A stretch of 64,000 nt of DNA, taken from NCBI RefSeq assembly GCF_905404315.1, contig NC_066310.1, forward strand, positions 2,852,001 through 2,916,000, read 5' to 3'. The position numbers and the translations under genes are program-made. Source of the DNA: Leptidea sinapis. Its lineage: Eukaryota > Arthropoda > Insecta > Lepidoptera > Pieridae. Under the pieces are notes generated by a model. It worked only from the letters and a program-made list of their open reading frames with translations, had not been told where the DNA came from and ran no database searches. Shown in pieces: positions 48,801 through 56,790 of the stretch; the stretch's first letter is position 1, and the number at the start of each line of letters is the position of its first letter.

Positions 48801-50164
48801 AGCATGTTTTCCTCGTATTATTTAACAATAAGCATGTTTTCTTCGTATTATTTAACAATAAGCATTTCTTTGTCGTTAATTTAACAATAAGCATGTTTTC
48901 CTCGTATTATTTAACAATAAGCATATTTTCCTCGTATTATTTAACAATAAGCATGTTTTCCTCGTATTATTTAACAATAAGCATGGTTTTCCTCGTATTA
49001 TTTAACAATAAGCATGGTTTTTCTCGGTTTATTTAACAATAAGCGTGTTTTTTCTCGTATTGTTTAACAATAAGCATGTTTTCTCGTATTGTGTTTATGT
49101 TGATGGCTCATTGAATTTCGTTCATGTTTAGAATGTGTAAGACAAGATTTTTGTTTTGTTTATTTATTTATTTGGATCATCATCATTACATATATTACAC
49201 ATTTATATAAACTTATGCTGGGAACAATTCTGATATATGTAACTATTAAAGATGAACACATCATTAATATCAAAAGGTAATTATTTACTAGTTTATTGAT
49301 AAATTGAGATGCCAAATGATAATGAATGGATGTTCCATTGGCGACCGTGATCATATATCGTATGCGGCAAGATATTTACGTATAAAGTATATAAATATTT
49401 TTATTATGATTACGTAGCAACATTAGGTGTAGTGACTGGTTGTGATATTTGACTATAAGTTTAATAATACTACCACCTAAAAATGACCACCCTTACCATT
49501 ATAAATGCGCATAATATATCTCTAGCTATCTTGGGCTGGCATCTCTCTATTTGCTCTGGTGTGCAAGAGAGAATGGGCGGCGTTGATCACCTAACACCAG
49601 GTGGACCCATGCGCTTGGTTTTCATCATCTTCCATAAAAAAAAATTGCGTGTGTACAAAGTACACATGTCAGAAGTGAAACCTGCATTGTGCGTGAACCT
49701 CTAAACTGCATATGAAGTCCTGGTACATGTTGCTAGGATGACACATGATTTCAACCGCTATGAAAGACATTACTAACACCGCTACCATATTTATGTTCTC
49801 CTGGTGTCTATGCAGTTATAAGTTGTGCGTATGACATTAGAATATATTAAGGTATACCTACTCGCGTCATACATAAGAATAAAATAGTATGTATATTTCT
49901 GTCTCATTCTTTGCCGGCTTCATCCTACACATTTTGTATTTGTGTCTCTTACCTGTCGTTTTTTCCGTTGCATCCGGTTTGAAATCACAACGATTCTAAA
50001 GAAGTTTCACTTCAAAATGGGTGGAGCTGACCAGCATAAAATGATGACAACCAACGATACATAATGATGATTTAAAGTTCGCGGGCATCTAGTTTTTGAC
50101 ATTGATCTCACCTCTCGCTGTCCCTTCGCAGAGACCACTTCCTCGAAGTGAGTGCCCGGAACAT
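30604..50164 (-). CDS. OSBPL9: ORP9-type oxysterol-binding-protein-related protein (8 exons, last exon not found)
   Basis: Exons in order on the minus strand: 50164-50112, 48040-47937, 43702-43596, 40949-40864, 37527-37350, 36576-36317, 32300-32078, 30831-30604. All introns GT-AG with matching phases, 413 codons. The OSBP-related lipid-transfer domain covers about residues 70-400. Key blocks: FILERRSLLEMYAD, KPYNPILGE (150-158), the family fingerprint EQVSHHPP (197-204), WTKSKFLG, FPNGYGRSILTVPW and KPFYGGKKHR. ORP9 proteins carry PI4P and sterol or phosphatidylserine between membranes at ER contact sites. This product has no PH domain and no clear FFAT motif, like the mammalian short isoform. 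The expected last ~20 residues (a W-x-Y type tail) are missing from the recognised exons. Confidence 0.93.
31055..31185 (-). mobile_element. LINE-D 3'-end fragment
   Basis: T-run, then GACAAACGAGCGTACGGGTC and GCAACACCAGAGGAATCACA, as at 37702. Confidence 0.7.
31370..31650 (+). repeat. tRNA-derived SINE copy
   Basis: Matches 17760-18045. tRNA-like region 31543-31614, 72 nt: acceptor stem GAACGGT/ATCGTTC, A-box-like TGAGCTCAGTTGGCAGA, B-box-like GGATTCGAGTCC. Stem mismatches and a non-T at position 33 argue against a functional tRNA. In ORP9 intron 7. Confidence 0.72.
31700..31900. repeat. Repeat family R2, short copy
   Basis: Matches both flanks of 24110-24905 without the middle segment. 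Confidence 0.55.
31935..31976. repeat. Perfect 18-bp inverted repeat, 6-nt loop
   Basis: CTATTATAGCATTTAAAC at 31935-31952 inverted exactly at 31959-31976. Confidence 0.95.
32078..32300 (-). CDS. OSBPL9: ORP9 exon 7
   Basis: Residues 263 (split) to 337. SILTVPWIELGG, TKPFYGGKKHRVTCEV and GEWNSRMEGRW, core strands of the lipid-binding barrel. Acceptor TTTCAG, donor GGG|GTAAAT. Confidence 0.94.
32755..33240 (+). mobile_element. Rearranged LINE-D / repeat G debris
   Basis: Plus-strand pieces of LINE-D RT (NNRPIAIASL block near 32800, the ESNGEGWAVS piece near 32945) and of its C-terminal region (GAAGAGCTGTTTAACCTGAT at 33178), with a minus-strand scrap of repeat G between (33050-33150). Confidence 0.55.
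33405..33738 (-). repeat. Repeat G copy
   Basis: Minus orientation, nearly full length; shares GCTACGGCGCCCTTCAGACC and GCCGGCATCCTGTGCAAAGG with the other copies. In ORP9 intron 6. Confidence 0.8.
33975..34122 (+). mobile_element. LINE-B fragment, left of RTE insertion
   Basis: Encodes KLKDINIMTVHSQYIYENL and YVHKNRHLFALN as in LINE-B at 15680-15780. It stops at the target duplication and resumes at 35132. Confidence 0.82.
34123..35131 (+). mobile_element. RTE-like LINE inserted into LINE-B, 9-bp target duplication
   Basis: TATAAATAA at 34114-34122 and 35132-35140. 5'-truncated in the RT domain (KGVRQGCVASPWLFNLF), YADDQVLLASSAEE, FVYLGSNFTRDGKYESDIE, LRWFGHVERM, then GRGRPRRTFQDQI. Ends in a TGTA microsatellite tail, typical of RTE-like 3' ends. 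Confidence 0.87.
34140..35054 (+). pseudogene. RTE-like reverse transcriptase fragment, largely open
   Basis: About 300 open codons with YADD intact, ending at a stop near 35054. Only 5' truncation disables it, so the copy looks young. No endonuclease domain remains. Confidence 0.82.
35132..35505 (+). mobile_element. LINE-B fragment, right of RTE insertion
   Basis: Continues the C-terminal codons (VTNSSRLHKIHNSFKGK, then an internal deletion, then YLNDEATAWD) and the LINE-B 3' UTR through AAATAAATGCC. Confidence 0.82.
35512..36010 (-). mobile_element. LINE-C 3'-end fragment
   Basis: Minus-strand RT C-terminus (FSMNEHVDKVANRAFKQLG) and 3' UTR; the 3' end resembles that of LINE-C at 27938. 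Contains a 13-bp inverted repeat at about 35907-35938. Confidence 0.72.
36145..36235 (+). repeat. Repeat G fragment
   Basis: AGTGGGAGGTGGG through GGATGCCGGCTAGATTATGG; starts of the repeat only. Lies about 80 bp downstream of ORP9 exon 6 in the gene's direction. Confidence 0.65.
36317..36576 (-). CDS. OSBPL9: ORP9 exon 6 (OSBP fingerprint)
   Basis: Residues 177-262 plus a split Arg. Carries EQVSHHPPISAFYAE, the signature whose two His residues bind the PI4P phosphates in ORPs, then YVWTKSKFLGLSIGVHNIG. Acceptor TTTAAAG, donor GGCAG|GTGCGT. Confidence 0.95.
36695..37095 (+). mobile_element. MITE family M1, copy 3
   Basis: Full-length match to 20578-20983. In ORP9 intron 5. Confidence 0.78.
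37350..37527 (-). CDS. OSBPL9: ORP9 exon 5
   Basis: Residues 117 (split) to 176. RMVQVVRWYLSSYHAGRK and KKPYNPILGE; the Lys-Pro segment lines the phosphoinositide site in ORPs. Acceptor TTCCAG, donor AGA|GTAAGT. Confidence 0.95.
37702..38970 (-). mobile_element. LINE-D (Jockey-like), longest copy
   Basis: Minus-strand RT from NYRPIAITSLLSKIMESII (38900) through GFRHVRSAGDLL, MDIAKAFDRVWHK, GAPQGCVLSPTLF, an internal loss covering the YADD region, YKAQVRPHMEYCCHLW, and the C-terminal FLPRTTKLWNELP. The 3' end is at 37702 by a T-run. Frameshifted and internally deleted. Eight or more 3'-end fragments of this family are scattered in the window. Confidence 0.83.
38930..39190 (-). repeat. Repeat family R1, inverted copy
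   Basis: Reverse complement of blocks at 14380-14760, with a C14 homopolymer at about 39093-39106. It overlaps the 5' end of LINE-D, so R1 and LINE-D may be juxtaposed by insertion. Confidence 0.55.
39575..39890 (+). repeat. Single arm of the foldback element seen at 60826-61455
   Basis: ACTTTTTGAATC, CAGAAACGGTGGCTCGTAGG and CCATACACGGGAATAATGGG match one arm of the larger palindrome. No matching opposite arm here. Confidence 0.78.
40096..40233. mobile_element. Small MITE with imperfect ~32-bp TIRs
   Basis: CCCCCTAATTCATAATAGTC at the left and an inverted AATAAGGGGG-type end at the right (ATTATGAATAAGGGGG). 138 bp, non-coding. Confidence 0.7.
40427..40809 (+). mobile_element. RTE-like LINE C-terminal fragment with 12-bp target duplication
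   Basis: GAATAGACACTA at 40415-40426 and 40810-40821. The frame (about 40436-40785) encodes RMLDIPWTAHRTNVSILKRL, YFGHIARRDEDNLERL and GRSPMRWTDQI, the RTE-like C-terminus, related to 51130-52985. It sits only about 40 bp past the donor of ORP9 exon 4. Confidence 0.85.
40864..40949 (-). CDS. OSBPL9: ORP9 exon 4
   Basis: Residues 89-116 plus two bases of Lys117. VVLPTFILERRSLLEMYADS and FAHPDQFV. This near-invariant start of the lipid-transfer domain separates ORP9 from ORP10/11. Donor AA|GTGAGT. Confidence 0.95.
41879..42198 (-). repeat. Repeat G copy
   Basis: Minus orientation, near full length, A-rich end at 41879. In ORP9 intron 3. Confidence 0.8.
42551..42850 (+). mobile_element. RTE-like LINE 3' fragment with 12-bp target duplication
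   Basis: ATAACTTTTTTG at 42539-42550 and 42851-42862. Encodes MLKWIGHVERMSEERM, GRGRTRRTFVDQIGDVL and a GTAT microsatellite tail. Related to 34123-35131. Confidence 0.85.
42863..43040 (+). mobile_element. LINE C-terminal fragment
   Basis: Frame FFAGHSTRTMLTSGILKSRG resembles the minus-strand fragment at 47165-47420 (SGIL, CTA, LW blocks). Small and broken. Confidence 0.5.
43105..43540 (+). mobile_element. LINE-A 3' end
   Basis: CATAACCATAATGTTAAGAC to the ATTTGAATTTAAATAA tail, including C-terminal codons (YNKIPENVQN) and the LINE-A 3' UTR. It ends about 55 bp from ORP9 exon 3. Confidence 0.82.
43596..43702 (-). CDS. OSBPL9: ORP9 exon 3
   Basis: Residues 53 (split) to 88. Acidic run ALYEDDSDSD, then SVVTHLLSQVKIGMDLTK, the helix that opens the lipid-transfer domain. 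Acceptor TTTCAG, donor AAG|GTAACG. Confidence 0.93.
43740..44060 (+). other. Possible old promoter/LTR-like segment
   Basis: TATAAATAAC at about 43900 followed 70 bp later by AATAAAG at 43974 gives an LTR-like promoter plus poly(A) layout, but no TG..CA termini or target duplication could be fixed. Weak. Confidence 0.2.
44060..44715. other. ORP9 intron 2, unassigned
   Basis: AT-rich, no feature recognised. Confidence 0.5.
44716..45103 (+). mobile_element. LINE-B 3' end
   Basis: From CATAAGATACATAATAGCTT through the YNKVPATVQ codons and 3' UTR to AAATAAATGCC. Confidence 0.82.
45130..46270 (-). mobile_element. RTE-like LINE, minus strand, internally deleted
   Basis: Minus-strand pieces: an N-terminal RT half to GYANGISEGNGWTDQV and EFIDLEKVYDRVNKK (usual FVDLEKAFDRV), then directly the C-terminal GDLVEY and MRKGRSEAPGACIKRVMNVE. 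The catalytic centre is missing. Related to 42551-42850. Confidence 0.72.
46271..47160. other. ORP9 intron 2, unassigned
   Basis: No gene or shared repeat recognised in about 890 bp. Confidence 0.5.
47165..47420 (-). mobile_element. LINE C-terminal fragment
   Basis: Minus-strand frame with MMMSGILNPRVLRN, CTATLWNLLPATVFLNRYDL, the C-terminus of Jockey-like ORF2. Short, 5'-truncated. Confidence 0.62.
47425..47875 (+). mobile_element. CR1/Jockey-like RT C-terminal fragment
   Basis: DLGAAFDSKLTFKNHYEAKV, LILSQLEYASIAWSPQ, then two stops and ESIQKRFLRVLTFGLKR. Ends about 60 bp from ORP9 exon 2, opposite strand. Confidence 0.78.
47937..48040 (-). CDS. OSBPL9: ORP9 exon 2
   Basis: Residues 18 (split) to 52, low-complexity Ser/Ala/Pro linker (CSAASAAEDASPSPGP, then EIDYD). 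Acceptor TTGTTTCAG, donor GATG|GTGAGT. Identity rests on phase agreement with exons 1 and 3, since the linker itself is not conserved. Confidence 0.82.
48220..48465 (+). repeat. Repeat G copy
   Basis: AGTGGGAGGCTCCTTTGCAC to the A-run; the middle is deleted. In ORP9 intron 1. Confidence 0.78.
48781..49090 (+). repeat. Minisatellite, about 10 x 31 bp
   Basis: Ten units built on TTTAACAATAAGCATGTTTT and CCTCGTATTA. Units differ by single bases or 1-2 bp length changes. Directly visible. Confidence 0.95.
49095..49530. other. ORP9 intron 1, unassigned
   Basis: No feature recognised. Confidence 0.5.
49535..49645 (+). mobile_element. LINE-D 3'-end fragment, plus orientation
   Basis: GGGCGGCGTTGATCACCTAA to TCCATAAAAAAAA; the reverse orientation of the other LINE-D tails. 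Confidence 0.62.
49645..50018 (-). repeat. ~370-bp element, inverted copy of 3165-3535
   Basis: Near-identical to 3165-3535 in reverse complement, from GTGTGTACAAAGTACACATG to the GAAGTTTCACTTC end. Lies about 95 bp from the donor of ORP9 exon 1. Confidence 0.72.
50112..50164 (-). CDS. OSBPL9: ORP9 exon 1 of a short isoform
   Basis: ATG at 50164 gives MFRALTSRKWSLRRDSE plus AG, spliced (GAGAG|GTGAGA) in phase 2 to exon 2, completing Ser18. The start has A at -3, and an in-frame TGA lies two codons upstream, so translation cannot enter from further 5' in this exon. No good acceptor precedes it. Taken together this is an alternative first exon giving a PH-less ORP9. Exons for a long form were not seen to the right. 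Confidence 0.62.
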
Positions 50165-50400
50165 GGTTCACGCGTTCACATCACACCAGATGACACGTAT
50201 CACATAACTACACCATCAGTCATCACATTAAAAGCTGTTATTGTCACTTGTTAGCATCACTCGTCACACGACGTTAAGTAACGCATCACCGGTATTATTA
50301 GCACTCAGATATGTAACACTAATTTAGTCTGCTATTTCATTCGAAGCAACTTCATAGTTTAGATATAATGTAGTACTGTGTCCATCACTCGCACTATATA
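50165..50400. promoter_or_regulatory. 5' flank of ORP9 short-isoform exon
   Basis: Contains the presumed 5' UTR/promoter on the minus strand. No TATA box or initiator firmly identified. Confidence 0.25.
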
Positions 50401-50401
50401 A

Positions 50402-50769
50402 TCTTAATATATATAAATTACGTGACACGTTGTTTGTCCGCGATGGACTCCTAAACTAAAGAATGGATTTTAATGGTGATTACTTCATGGAGTGCAGTTT
50501 GGTCCAACTTGAGAGATAGGATAGTTTTTATTTCGATTTAGGACCCATAATTATTTTTATTTCTAATATTTGTTTTGTATGGACATATTTTATATGAGAG
50601 AATTTATTGACGCACGGTTTGACAGTTCTGCTGTGAAACAATTTCATTATAGCAACAGGGAGCATATTTTACGAAATAATTCTTGATGTTATGAAATTTT
50701 ATTTACAAATTCATAAGAAAGAGTATTTTATATAGTATATATAAGAACAACGTCTGTCGAGTCAGCTAG
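50402..50769 (+). mobile_element. Non-autonomous Helitron 1
   Basis: Starts TCTTAATATATATAAATTAC after an A and ends GTCAGCTAG before a T, the A/T target and TC...CTAG termini of lepidopteran Helitrons. No Rep/helicase. Shares GAATTTATTGACGCACGGTT with Helitron 3. Confidence 0.85.
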
Positions 50770-51129
50770 TAATATAATAAAGTAAAGTACCTAAGCATTT
50801 ATTCATGACAACAGAAAACATATTATATACATAGTAAAATTAATAAATTAAAAATAGGATCTCATCAAAAGGACACCCACTCTGCGTTTTTGGAATTGAA
50901 ATAAGGATCACCCCAATTCCAACACTGGTTTTCAGTAGGTACCTACCAAGTCGACCTGTTGACAGCAGCCGTAGACAACACGGTTCCTTTTGTTATAGGT
51001 CTTAAAAGTGACCGTCTAAAAATAGTACAAAAAGAGAATAAACTAAAAAGATTGAATTCTTATTAGAGTTTCAAAAGTTTTATTTTTTTATTATATTAAA
51101 TAGGATATTCTATTTGAATTAATTCTAGA

Positions 51130-52985
51130 GTAAGATATGTCATGAACTGGAACAGCACTCCGACAAATATCAAACCAAAGATCTGCATGATAAGGTGCGA
51201 TACATAACACGCCAATTTAAACCTAAGACGTGGGCTGTTGAGGACTCTGCTGGGAATACGGTTACGGAGATAAAGGATATTGTGAATGTGTGGAAGGAAT
51301 ATTGTCAATCACTATTTTCCAATAATTTGGTACTAAGCTTCACATGTTCTCCCCACAATATACTTGACCGTGAACCCGACATCATGCGGGATGAAGTACG
51401 AGCAGCAATTACACACCTCAAATGCAATAAAGCCATAGGTTGTGATGAGATCCCAATAGAAGTCCTCAAAGCGATGGGAGAACCTGGAGTTGATATTTTA
51501 TATACCATCTGCTGTAAAATATGGGAGACTGGAATATGGCCTGACGATTGGTCAAAATCCATTTTCATTCCACTGCAAAAAAGGGTCCACCAAGAAATGC
51601 ATCAACTACCGACTCATATCCTTGATATCTCATGCAAGTAAGGTGATGCTCCACATAATTAATACAAGGCTGTTGGCCTACCTCTCAAGGCAGATTGCAC
51701 CCGAGCAAGCCGGATTTGTTAAGGGAAGAGGCACTCGCGAACAAATTCTTATACTGCGTCAGATTATTGAGAAGGCCAGAGAATTCAATACAACCCTTTA
51801 CATATGCTTTGTGGACTTTCGCAAAGCATTTGACACGGTCATATGGACACACCTTTGGAAGATACTTGCGGAAATGGGTGTACCACCCCATTTAATAGTT
51901 CTATTGAGGAGGTTGTATGAGCACGGTACTGCAGCAGTACGAGTGGATGATACCCTTTCAAGCGAATTCAAGACTGAGGCCGGTGTACGACAAGGATGCA
52001 TCTTATCGCCATTACTCTTTAACATCTACACAGAGTATATTATGCGCATTGTCTTGGAAGATTGGAACAAAGGAATATCTGTTGGGGTCGCGTGATAAAT
52101 AACCTCAGATACGCTGGTGATACTACCCTTCTCGCACAGACTAGAGAAGATATGGAAAATTTTCTAAACCGTCTAGAAAGTACCAGTCTCCAATTCGGAC
52201 TTATTATTAACCGAGACAAGACGAAGGTGATGATAGTAGACCGGGCCGAACAAATTGGAACCAACGTACCCTATATAGCCAACTGTGAAGTGGTTCAGAA
52301 CTATATTTATCTTGGTTCTACTATATCAAGTACTGGAGGATGTGGCGACGAGATCAGACGACGGTGCGCCATCACCAGGTCTGCAGTGGAACAACTGGGA
52401 AAGATTTGGAGGGACAGGAGGATTACCAAGAAGACTAAAGTCAGATTGATGAAATGCCTTGTGTTTCCAATCTTTCTCTATGGAGCCGAAACTTGGTCTC
52501 TGAGACTGCAGGACCGCTGTAAAATCGATGCATTAGAGATGTGGTGCTGGAGACGCCTCCTAAAGATCCCGTGGACGGCATTTCACACCAATGTATCCAT
52601 CCTCAAAGAGCTTCGTATTAAAGACAGACTATCGTCAATTGTGCAACTAAGAATACTGAAGTTCTTTGGTCACGTCTCTAGAAATGAGAACTCGATGGAG
52701 AGACTGGTAGTTCAGGGCCAGGTGGAAGGCGAGAGAGCACGCGGTCGATCGCCAACCCGATGGATAGACGCCATCACAAAGGCTACTGAGTCCACCATAG
52801 TCCAGTGTACTCGCAACGCCTCTAACCGCCAGAAATGGAAGCACATCGCCAGGAGATCTACCCTCAGAAAGGATGTTGATCCACCGAACACTCCACCATG
52901 TACCTCGTCAGCGCAACCACGACCACTCTGACAAGAGTGTCCGACTAAGAAGAATTTGAATTAATTTATTAATATTATTATAGCC
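51130..52985 (+). mobile_element. RTE-like LINE, 5'-truncated, ~1.85 kb
   Basis: Starts in the pre-RT region (RYITRQFKPKTW), then CNKAIGCDEIPIEVLKAM, CFVDFRKAFDTV, GVRQGCILSPLLFNIY, RYAGDTTLLAQ, YIYLGSTISSTGGCGDEIRR, LYGAETWSL, KFFGHVSRNENSMERL and GRSPTRWIDAI. Frame changes near 51590 and 52070. The catalytic YADD reads YAGD, which would kill the polymerase. Confidence 0.87.
52062..52931 (+). pseudogene. RTE-like RT, thumb and C-terminal region with YAGD
   Basis: About 289 open codons from the catalytic motif to the C-terminus; the first catalytic Asp of YADD is Gly at about 52117. Confidence 0.83.
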
Positions 52986-53127
52986 TGTGTTCTGATAAAA
53001 ATAATCAGTTAAGTATAGAAAAATATCCTAACATGTATTTTTCTTACTACACGGCCGATGTAGGTGGAAATTAAAGCATTTTTTTTATAAATAAGGTTCT
53101 TTTATTACTAGCAGAGAAAAATGTACG

Positions 53128-53168
53128 TCGTAAGTCCTGCTCGTCTCGTCCCTTATCTTCATAAAAAA
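53128..53168 (+). repeat. Repeat G tail
   Basis: CTGCTCGTCTCGTCCCTTAT plus the A-run only. Confidence 0.6.
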
Positions 53169-53433
53169 GCGATGTTTCAAATATGACCCAAGTCAAAAGA
53201 ATATACAGTGTTATAATAGTTACAATCCAAGTATGAATTCGGAATAAAAGCGTATTGTTTTCGTTCACGCAATCTGTTTTTCACGAGGGTCGGGTCAAGG
53301 TCATTCCTCATCAACTTTGTAATGTGGCTACGGCACAGAGTAAACAGGAAAATTTCAGAAGTTTTATTTGTTTATTTATTTATTTAATACCAACAAGACA
53401 AACACTAACAAAAGAATAATATAATTATTACAA

Positions 53434-53816
53434 TCTATATATATAAAAATGAATTGCTATTCGTTAGTCTCGCTAAAACTCGAGAACGGCTGGACCGATT
53501 TGGCTCATTTTGGTCTTGAATTATTTGTGCAAGTCCAGAGAAGGTTTAAAAGGTGAATAAATATGAAAACGCTCGGCATTAAATAAAAACAACAATTTTG
53601 TTTTTTTTTTTGATGTGTCCCCCGTGGTTCAGAAATGAAATTGAAAGAATAGTTTTAAATTAATAACTAATTAGAATTTTTATATCTTTCCAACTTTCTC
53701 AGGTGGTAAAATATAAACTTAATTTTAGCTCAAATCAAATTTGAAAACAAAATTTTTATGAACGATGAATCTTGGGTTTGTCATAAGAAATAAAGATTCA
53801 TAAGGGTATCAGCTAG
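53434..53816 (+). mobile_element. Non-autonomous Helitron 2
   Basis: TCTATATATATAAAAATGAA after A; ends CAGCTAG before T. The first 100 bp match Helitron 3 (GTTAGTCTCGCTAAAACTCG). Non-coding. Confidence 0.82.
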
Positions 53817-53874
53817 TAAGTAATAAATTCTAAGTGTTGGATTAATTATAGGTGTGACACATATATCAAAAACA

Positions 53875-53897
53875 TAGACACACACACACACACACAA
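53875..53897 (+). repeat. (AC)n microsatellite
   Basis: About eleven AC units. Confidence 0.9.
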
Positions 53898-54091
53898 GGA
53901 TTGAATTGAACTCACTCAGTTAACATCTTTTACGCACGATGACAGAAGAAAAAATTGAAGTTCGTTTATATTTATTTCAAAGGTAGTCAAACAAGTTTGC
54001 TGGTCAAAAGAATCACAAGGGGTGTGCTTGCACTTATTTTTAGAGAATCGCTTGTCATATGGATTAGGAAAAGGTGCAGAAGTAATAAAAT

Positions 54092-54440
54092 TTTGTTTTT
54101 TTTTTTAAATGAAAATAAGGGACGTGACGAGCAGGACGTTCTGCCGATGGTAATTGATACGCCTTGCCCATTACAATGCAGTGTTGCTCAGGATTCTTGA
54201 GAAACCAACAAATTCTTTGCGGCACTACATTTGCACTCGTCACCTTGAGATTATTATTATTATTAAGGGATTGTCTCAGAATTAATAAAGTCCATTTAGC
54301 CCAGTAATTTCACTAGCTACGGCGGCCCTTCAGACCGAAACACACTAACGTTAACACATTACTGCTTCACGGCAGAAATAGGCGCCGTAGTGGTACCTAT
54401 AATCTAGCCGGCATCCCGTGCAAAGGAGCCTCCCACTGGT
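54092..54440 (-). repeat. Repeat G copy
   Basis: Minus orientation with a TTA microsatellite expansion at 54252-54264 inside. Confidence 0.8.
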
Positions 54441-54925
54441 TGCACTTAGAAGATAATATTTTAAGGCCTACTCTGTGGCTCGACCATGTAGCGAGTAGGT
54501 ATAGTTATAAGTACACGTTTTCAGAACGCGTTTCAATACGTAATCAGTGATTAAAACAGTGTCAGAACAGTCATGATCATGAAATACGCATTAACGGACA
54601 TAATAGTGAGAATCATGGATCGTAAAACCTAAAACACCGTTTCGTATTGTTCCTGACCCAGTATAAAATTCGAGTACCCCAAGCTGTAAGCTTGGTGCGA
54701 CTATACAATTTTCAGATGACCTAAATTTACTGAAAAGCGAACTCTTTGTGACGTCAATTGCTTCCTGCGTCAAAAGGCTATTTTACATTATTCATATATT
54801 ATTACTATTCTCTATTGTGACGAGGAAATCATAAATTGTAATACTTACAATGATATGACAATCATGACTATTTCAGGATCGTATTTCCTTTCATGAAATA
54901 TTTATTAAAATAGTTAAGACGAGCC
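54441..54925. other. Unassigned
   Basis: No gene or repeat recognised. Confidence 0.5.
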
Positions 54926-54926
54926 A

Positions 54927-55135
54927 CCAGTTGGAGGCTCCTTTGCACAGGAAGCCGGCAAAATTATGGGTACCACAACGGCGCCTATTTCTACTGTGAA
55001 GAAGTGTATCGGTCTGAAGGGCGTAACATCTTGTTTTTCAAGAATCCTGAGCCGCACTGAATTGTAATAAGTAGGGCGTATCAATTACCATCAGCTGAAC
55101 TACCTGCTCGTCTCGTCCCTTATTTACATAAAAAA
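54927..55135 (+). repeat. Repeat G copy, internally deleted
   Basis: CCAGTTGGAGGCTCCTTTGC to CATAAAAAAAT; lacks about 90 internal bases. Confidence 0.78.
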
Positions 55136-55429
55136 AATTGTATTTATATAATGATAAGAATATATATTGAAGCATCACTAATACGGTTTCATTTGACCCC
55201 TTCTTAACTGAGCCCGGAAATAAGTGTATAAATTTTTGTGCGTGTAAGTTCATTATGCCATAGTTAAATAATAGCCCAGTCGGCTTGCGAAGCCTTACCG
55301 ATAAGATCGTTTACCTCGACGAACAGTAGCGTGGTAATTCGTCACCTACATTATACGAGGTAGTATAATATGATATGCCGGTATAATTTTAAGCACGTGG
55401 GCCGTACCATCTTACTGCGTTATTTGTTA

Positions 55430-55590
55430 TTGTTTTATGGAATAGGAGGACAAACGAGCGTACGAGTCACCTGGTGTTAAGTGATCACCGCCGCCCACAT
55501 TCTCTTGCAGCTCCAGAGGAATCACAGGAGCGTTGCCGGCCTTTAAGGAAGGTGTACGCGCTTTTTTTGAAGGTACCCATGTCGTGTTAG
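55430..55590 (-). mobile_element. LINE-D 3'-end fragment
   Basis: GGAGGACAAACGAGCGTACG through the GTGTACGCGC block. Confidence 0.72.
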
Positions 55591-55599
55591 GGACAGAAA

Positions 55600-55955
55600 A
55601 TTCAACGATAGTTACGATTTTTATCTCAAGTAAAAGATAGACTGAATATTGGGAACGGCCATAAGAAATGGCTTTCTAGCTATCTATCTAAGCGCGACTA
55701 GTAAGATCCACAGTGCTTATCGCGACGGAAAGCCAATGTTGGACACCACACACGATTGGTCACCACAAATTTTCTCACTATACTCATAATACTTAATAAA
55801 CTCAAGTCTTACGTAAAACATATTAAAGCCCAACCAAACACATTCGCCTTTAATTTGATGAGTAGAAGTACTTTCAACAGACTGAAGAGAAAAGCCCCTC
55901 AAGACCTCAATATTGTATAAGATATTGGCATTATAAAAATGGATTGATCACTGGA
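55600..55955. other. Unassigned
   Basis: Nothing recognised. Confidence 0.45.
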
Positions 55956-55961
55956 CTAATA

Positions 55962-56350
55962 TTCAAATTCAAATATATTTATTAAAAATAGGATTCAAAA
56001 TCACTTATTTACCGTCAAAAACTACCACTCATTCAAAAGAGACTGACTGACCTGAAAAAAATGGGCGCAAGCAACTCAGCGGGCTTTTTTTTAATATAAA
56101 AGTATGGATTACAATGTGATATCGTGCAATAAACATTAATAATTAAAGAGCCTGTGGGTGTTCGTTTTATTCCCAGTCCGTGGTGTAATTAAGGAAATCG
56201 TTCCCACACAAAGGTTTTATAACAATTCTTTTAAAGTTAAGTAACACATTTGTTTGGTACATTTTCTGGGATCATATTGTAGAAGCATATACATCGCCCA
56301 ACAAAAGGCTTACTAACTCGACCCAACCGAGTAGTAGGCATAACATATAT
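55962..56350 (-). mobile_element. LINE-A 3' end
   Basis: TTCAAATTCAAAT tail, then the 3' UTR and C-terminal codons in reverse, as at 4210-4570. Confidence 0.78.
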
Positions 56351-56754
56351 ATATACCATTCCAAGTCTAATAATTAGAACTGTGTAACCTATAGCTAAAT
56401 GCCAAGTGATTAGGCAGATTGCAAGATAGTAAATATTTAAAAAAATCTCTCTAACCTTTTTGTAAACTGTTTAGTAAATTACGTAACACTGTTAGTAATT
56501 TATTGGTAAACTACCCAGAAGTTGATAACATGCTCAAACAAGTAAAACATTGAACAACAATTAATGAACTACTACGTAATTATTTAGGTAGTGTTGTTAT
56601 CAAACAAACCCCACGTAATCAATCAGTGCTGAACTAATAAACACGACCGCGCTTCTACTCTACGATAAACATTCCTTTTAGTTCAGAACAATAAAATATA
56701 GACAGAGTGTGTATCGAGATTATAAAATCGTCAATCGTTTTGTTTTTTTTCGAA
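56351..56754. other. Unassigned
   Basis: AT-rich, nothing recognised. Confidence 0.45.
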
Positions 56755-56790
56755 AATTTATTAAATTACTTTGCCGAAATCCATAATTAT

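Noticed and set aside
48770..49036. Repetitive 88-codon protein (NNKHVF repeats)
   Set aside because: Frame produced by a 31-bp minisatellite; no start context, homology or splice signals.
48781..49090. CRISPR-like array
   Set aside because: Contiguous tandem repeats without unique spacers, in a eukaryotic intron.
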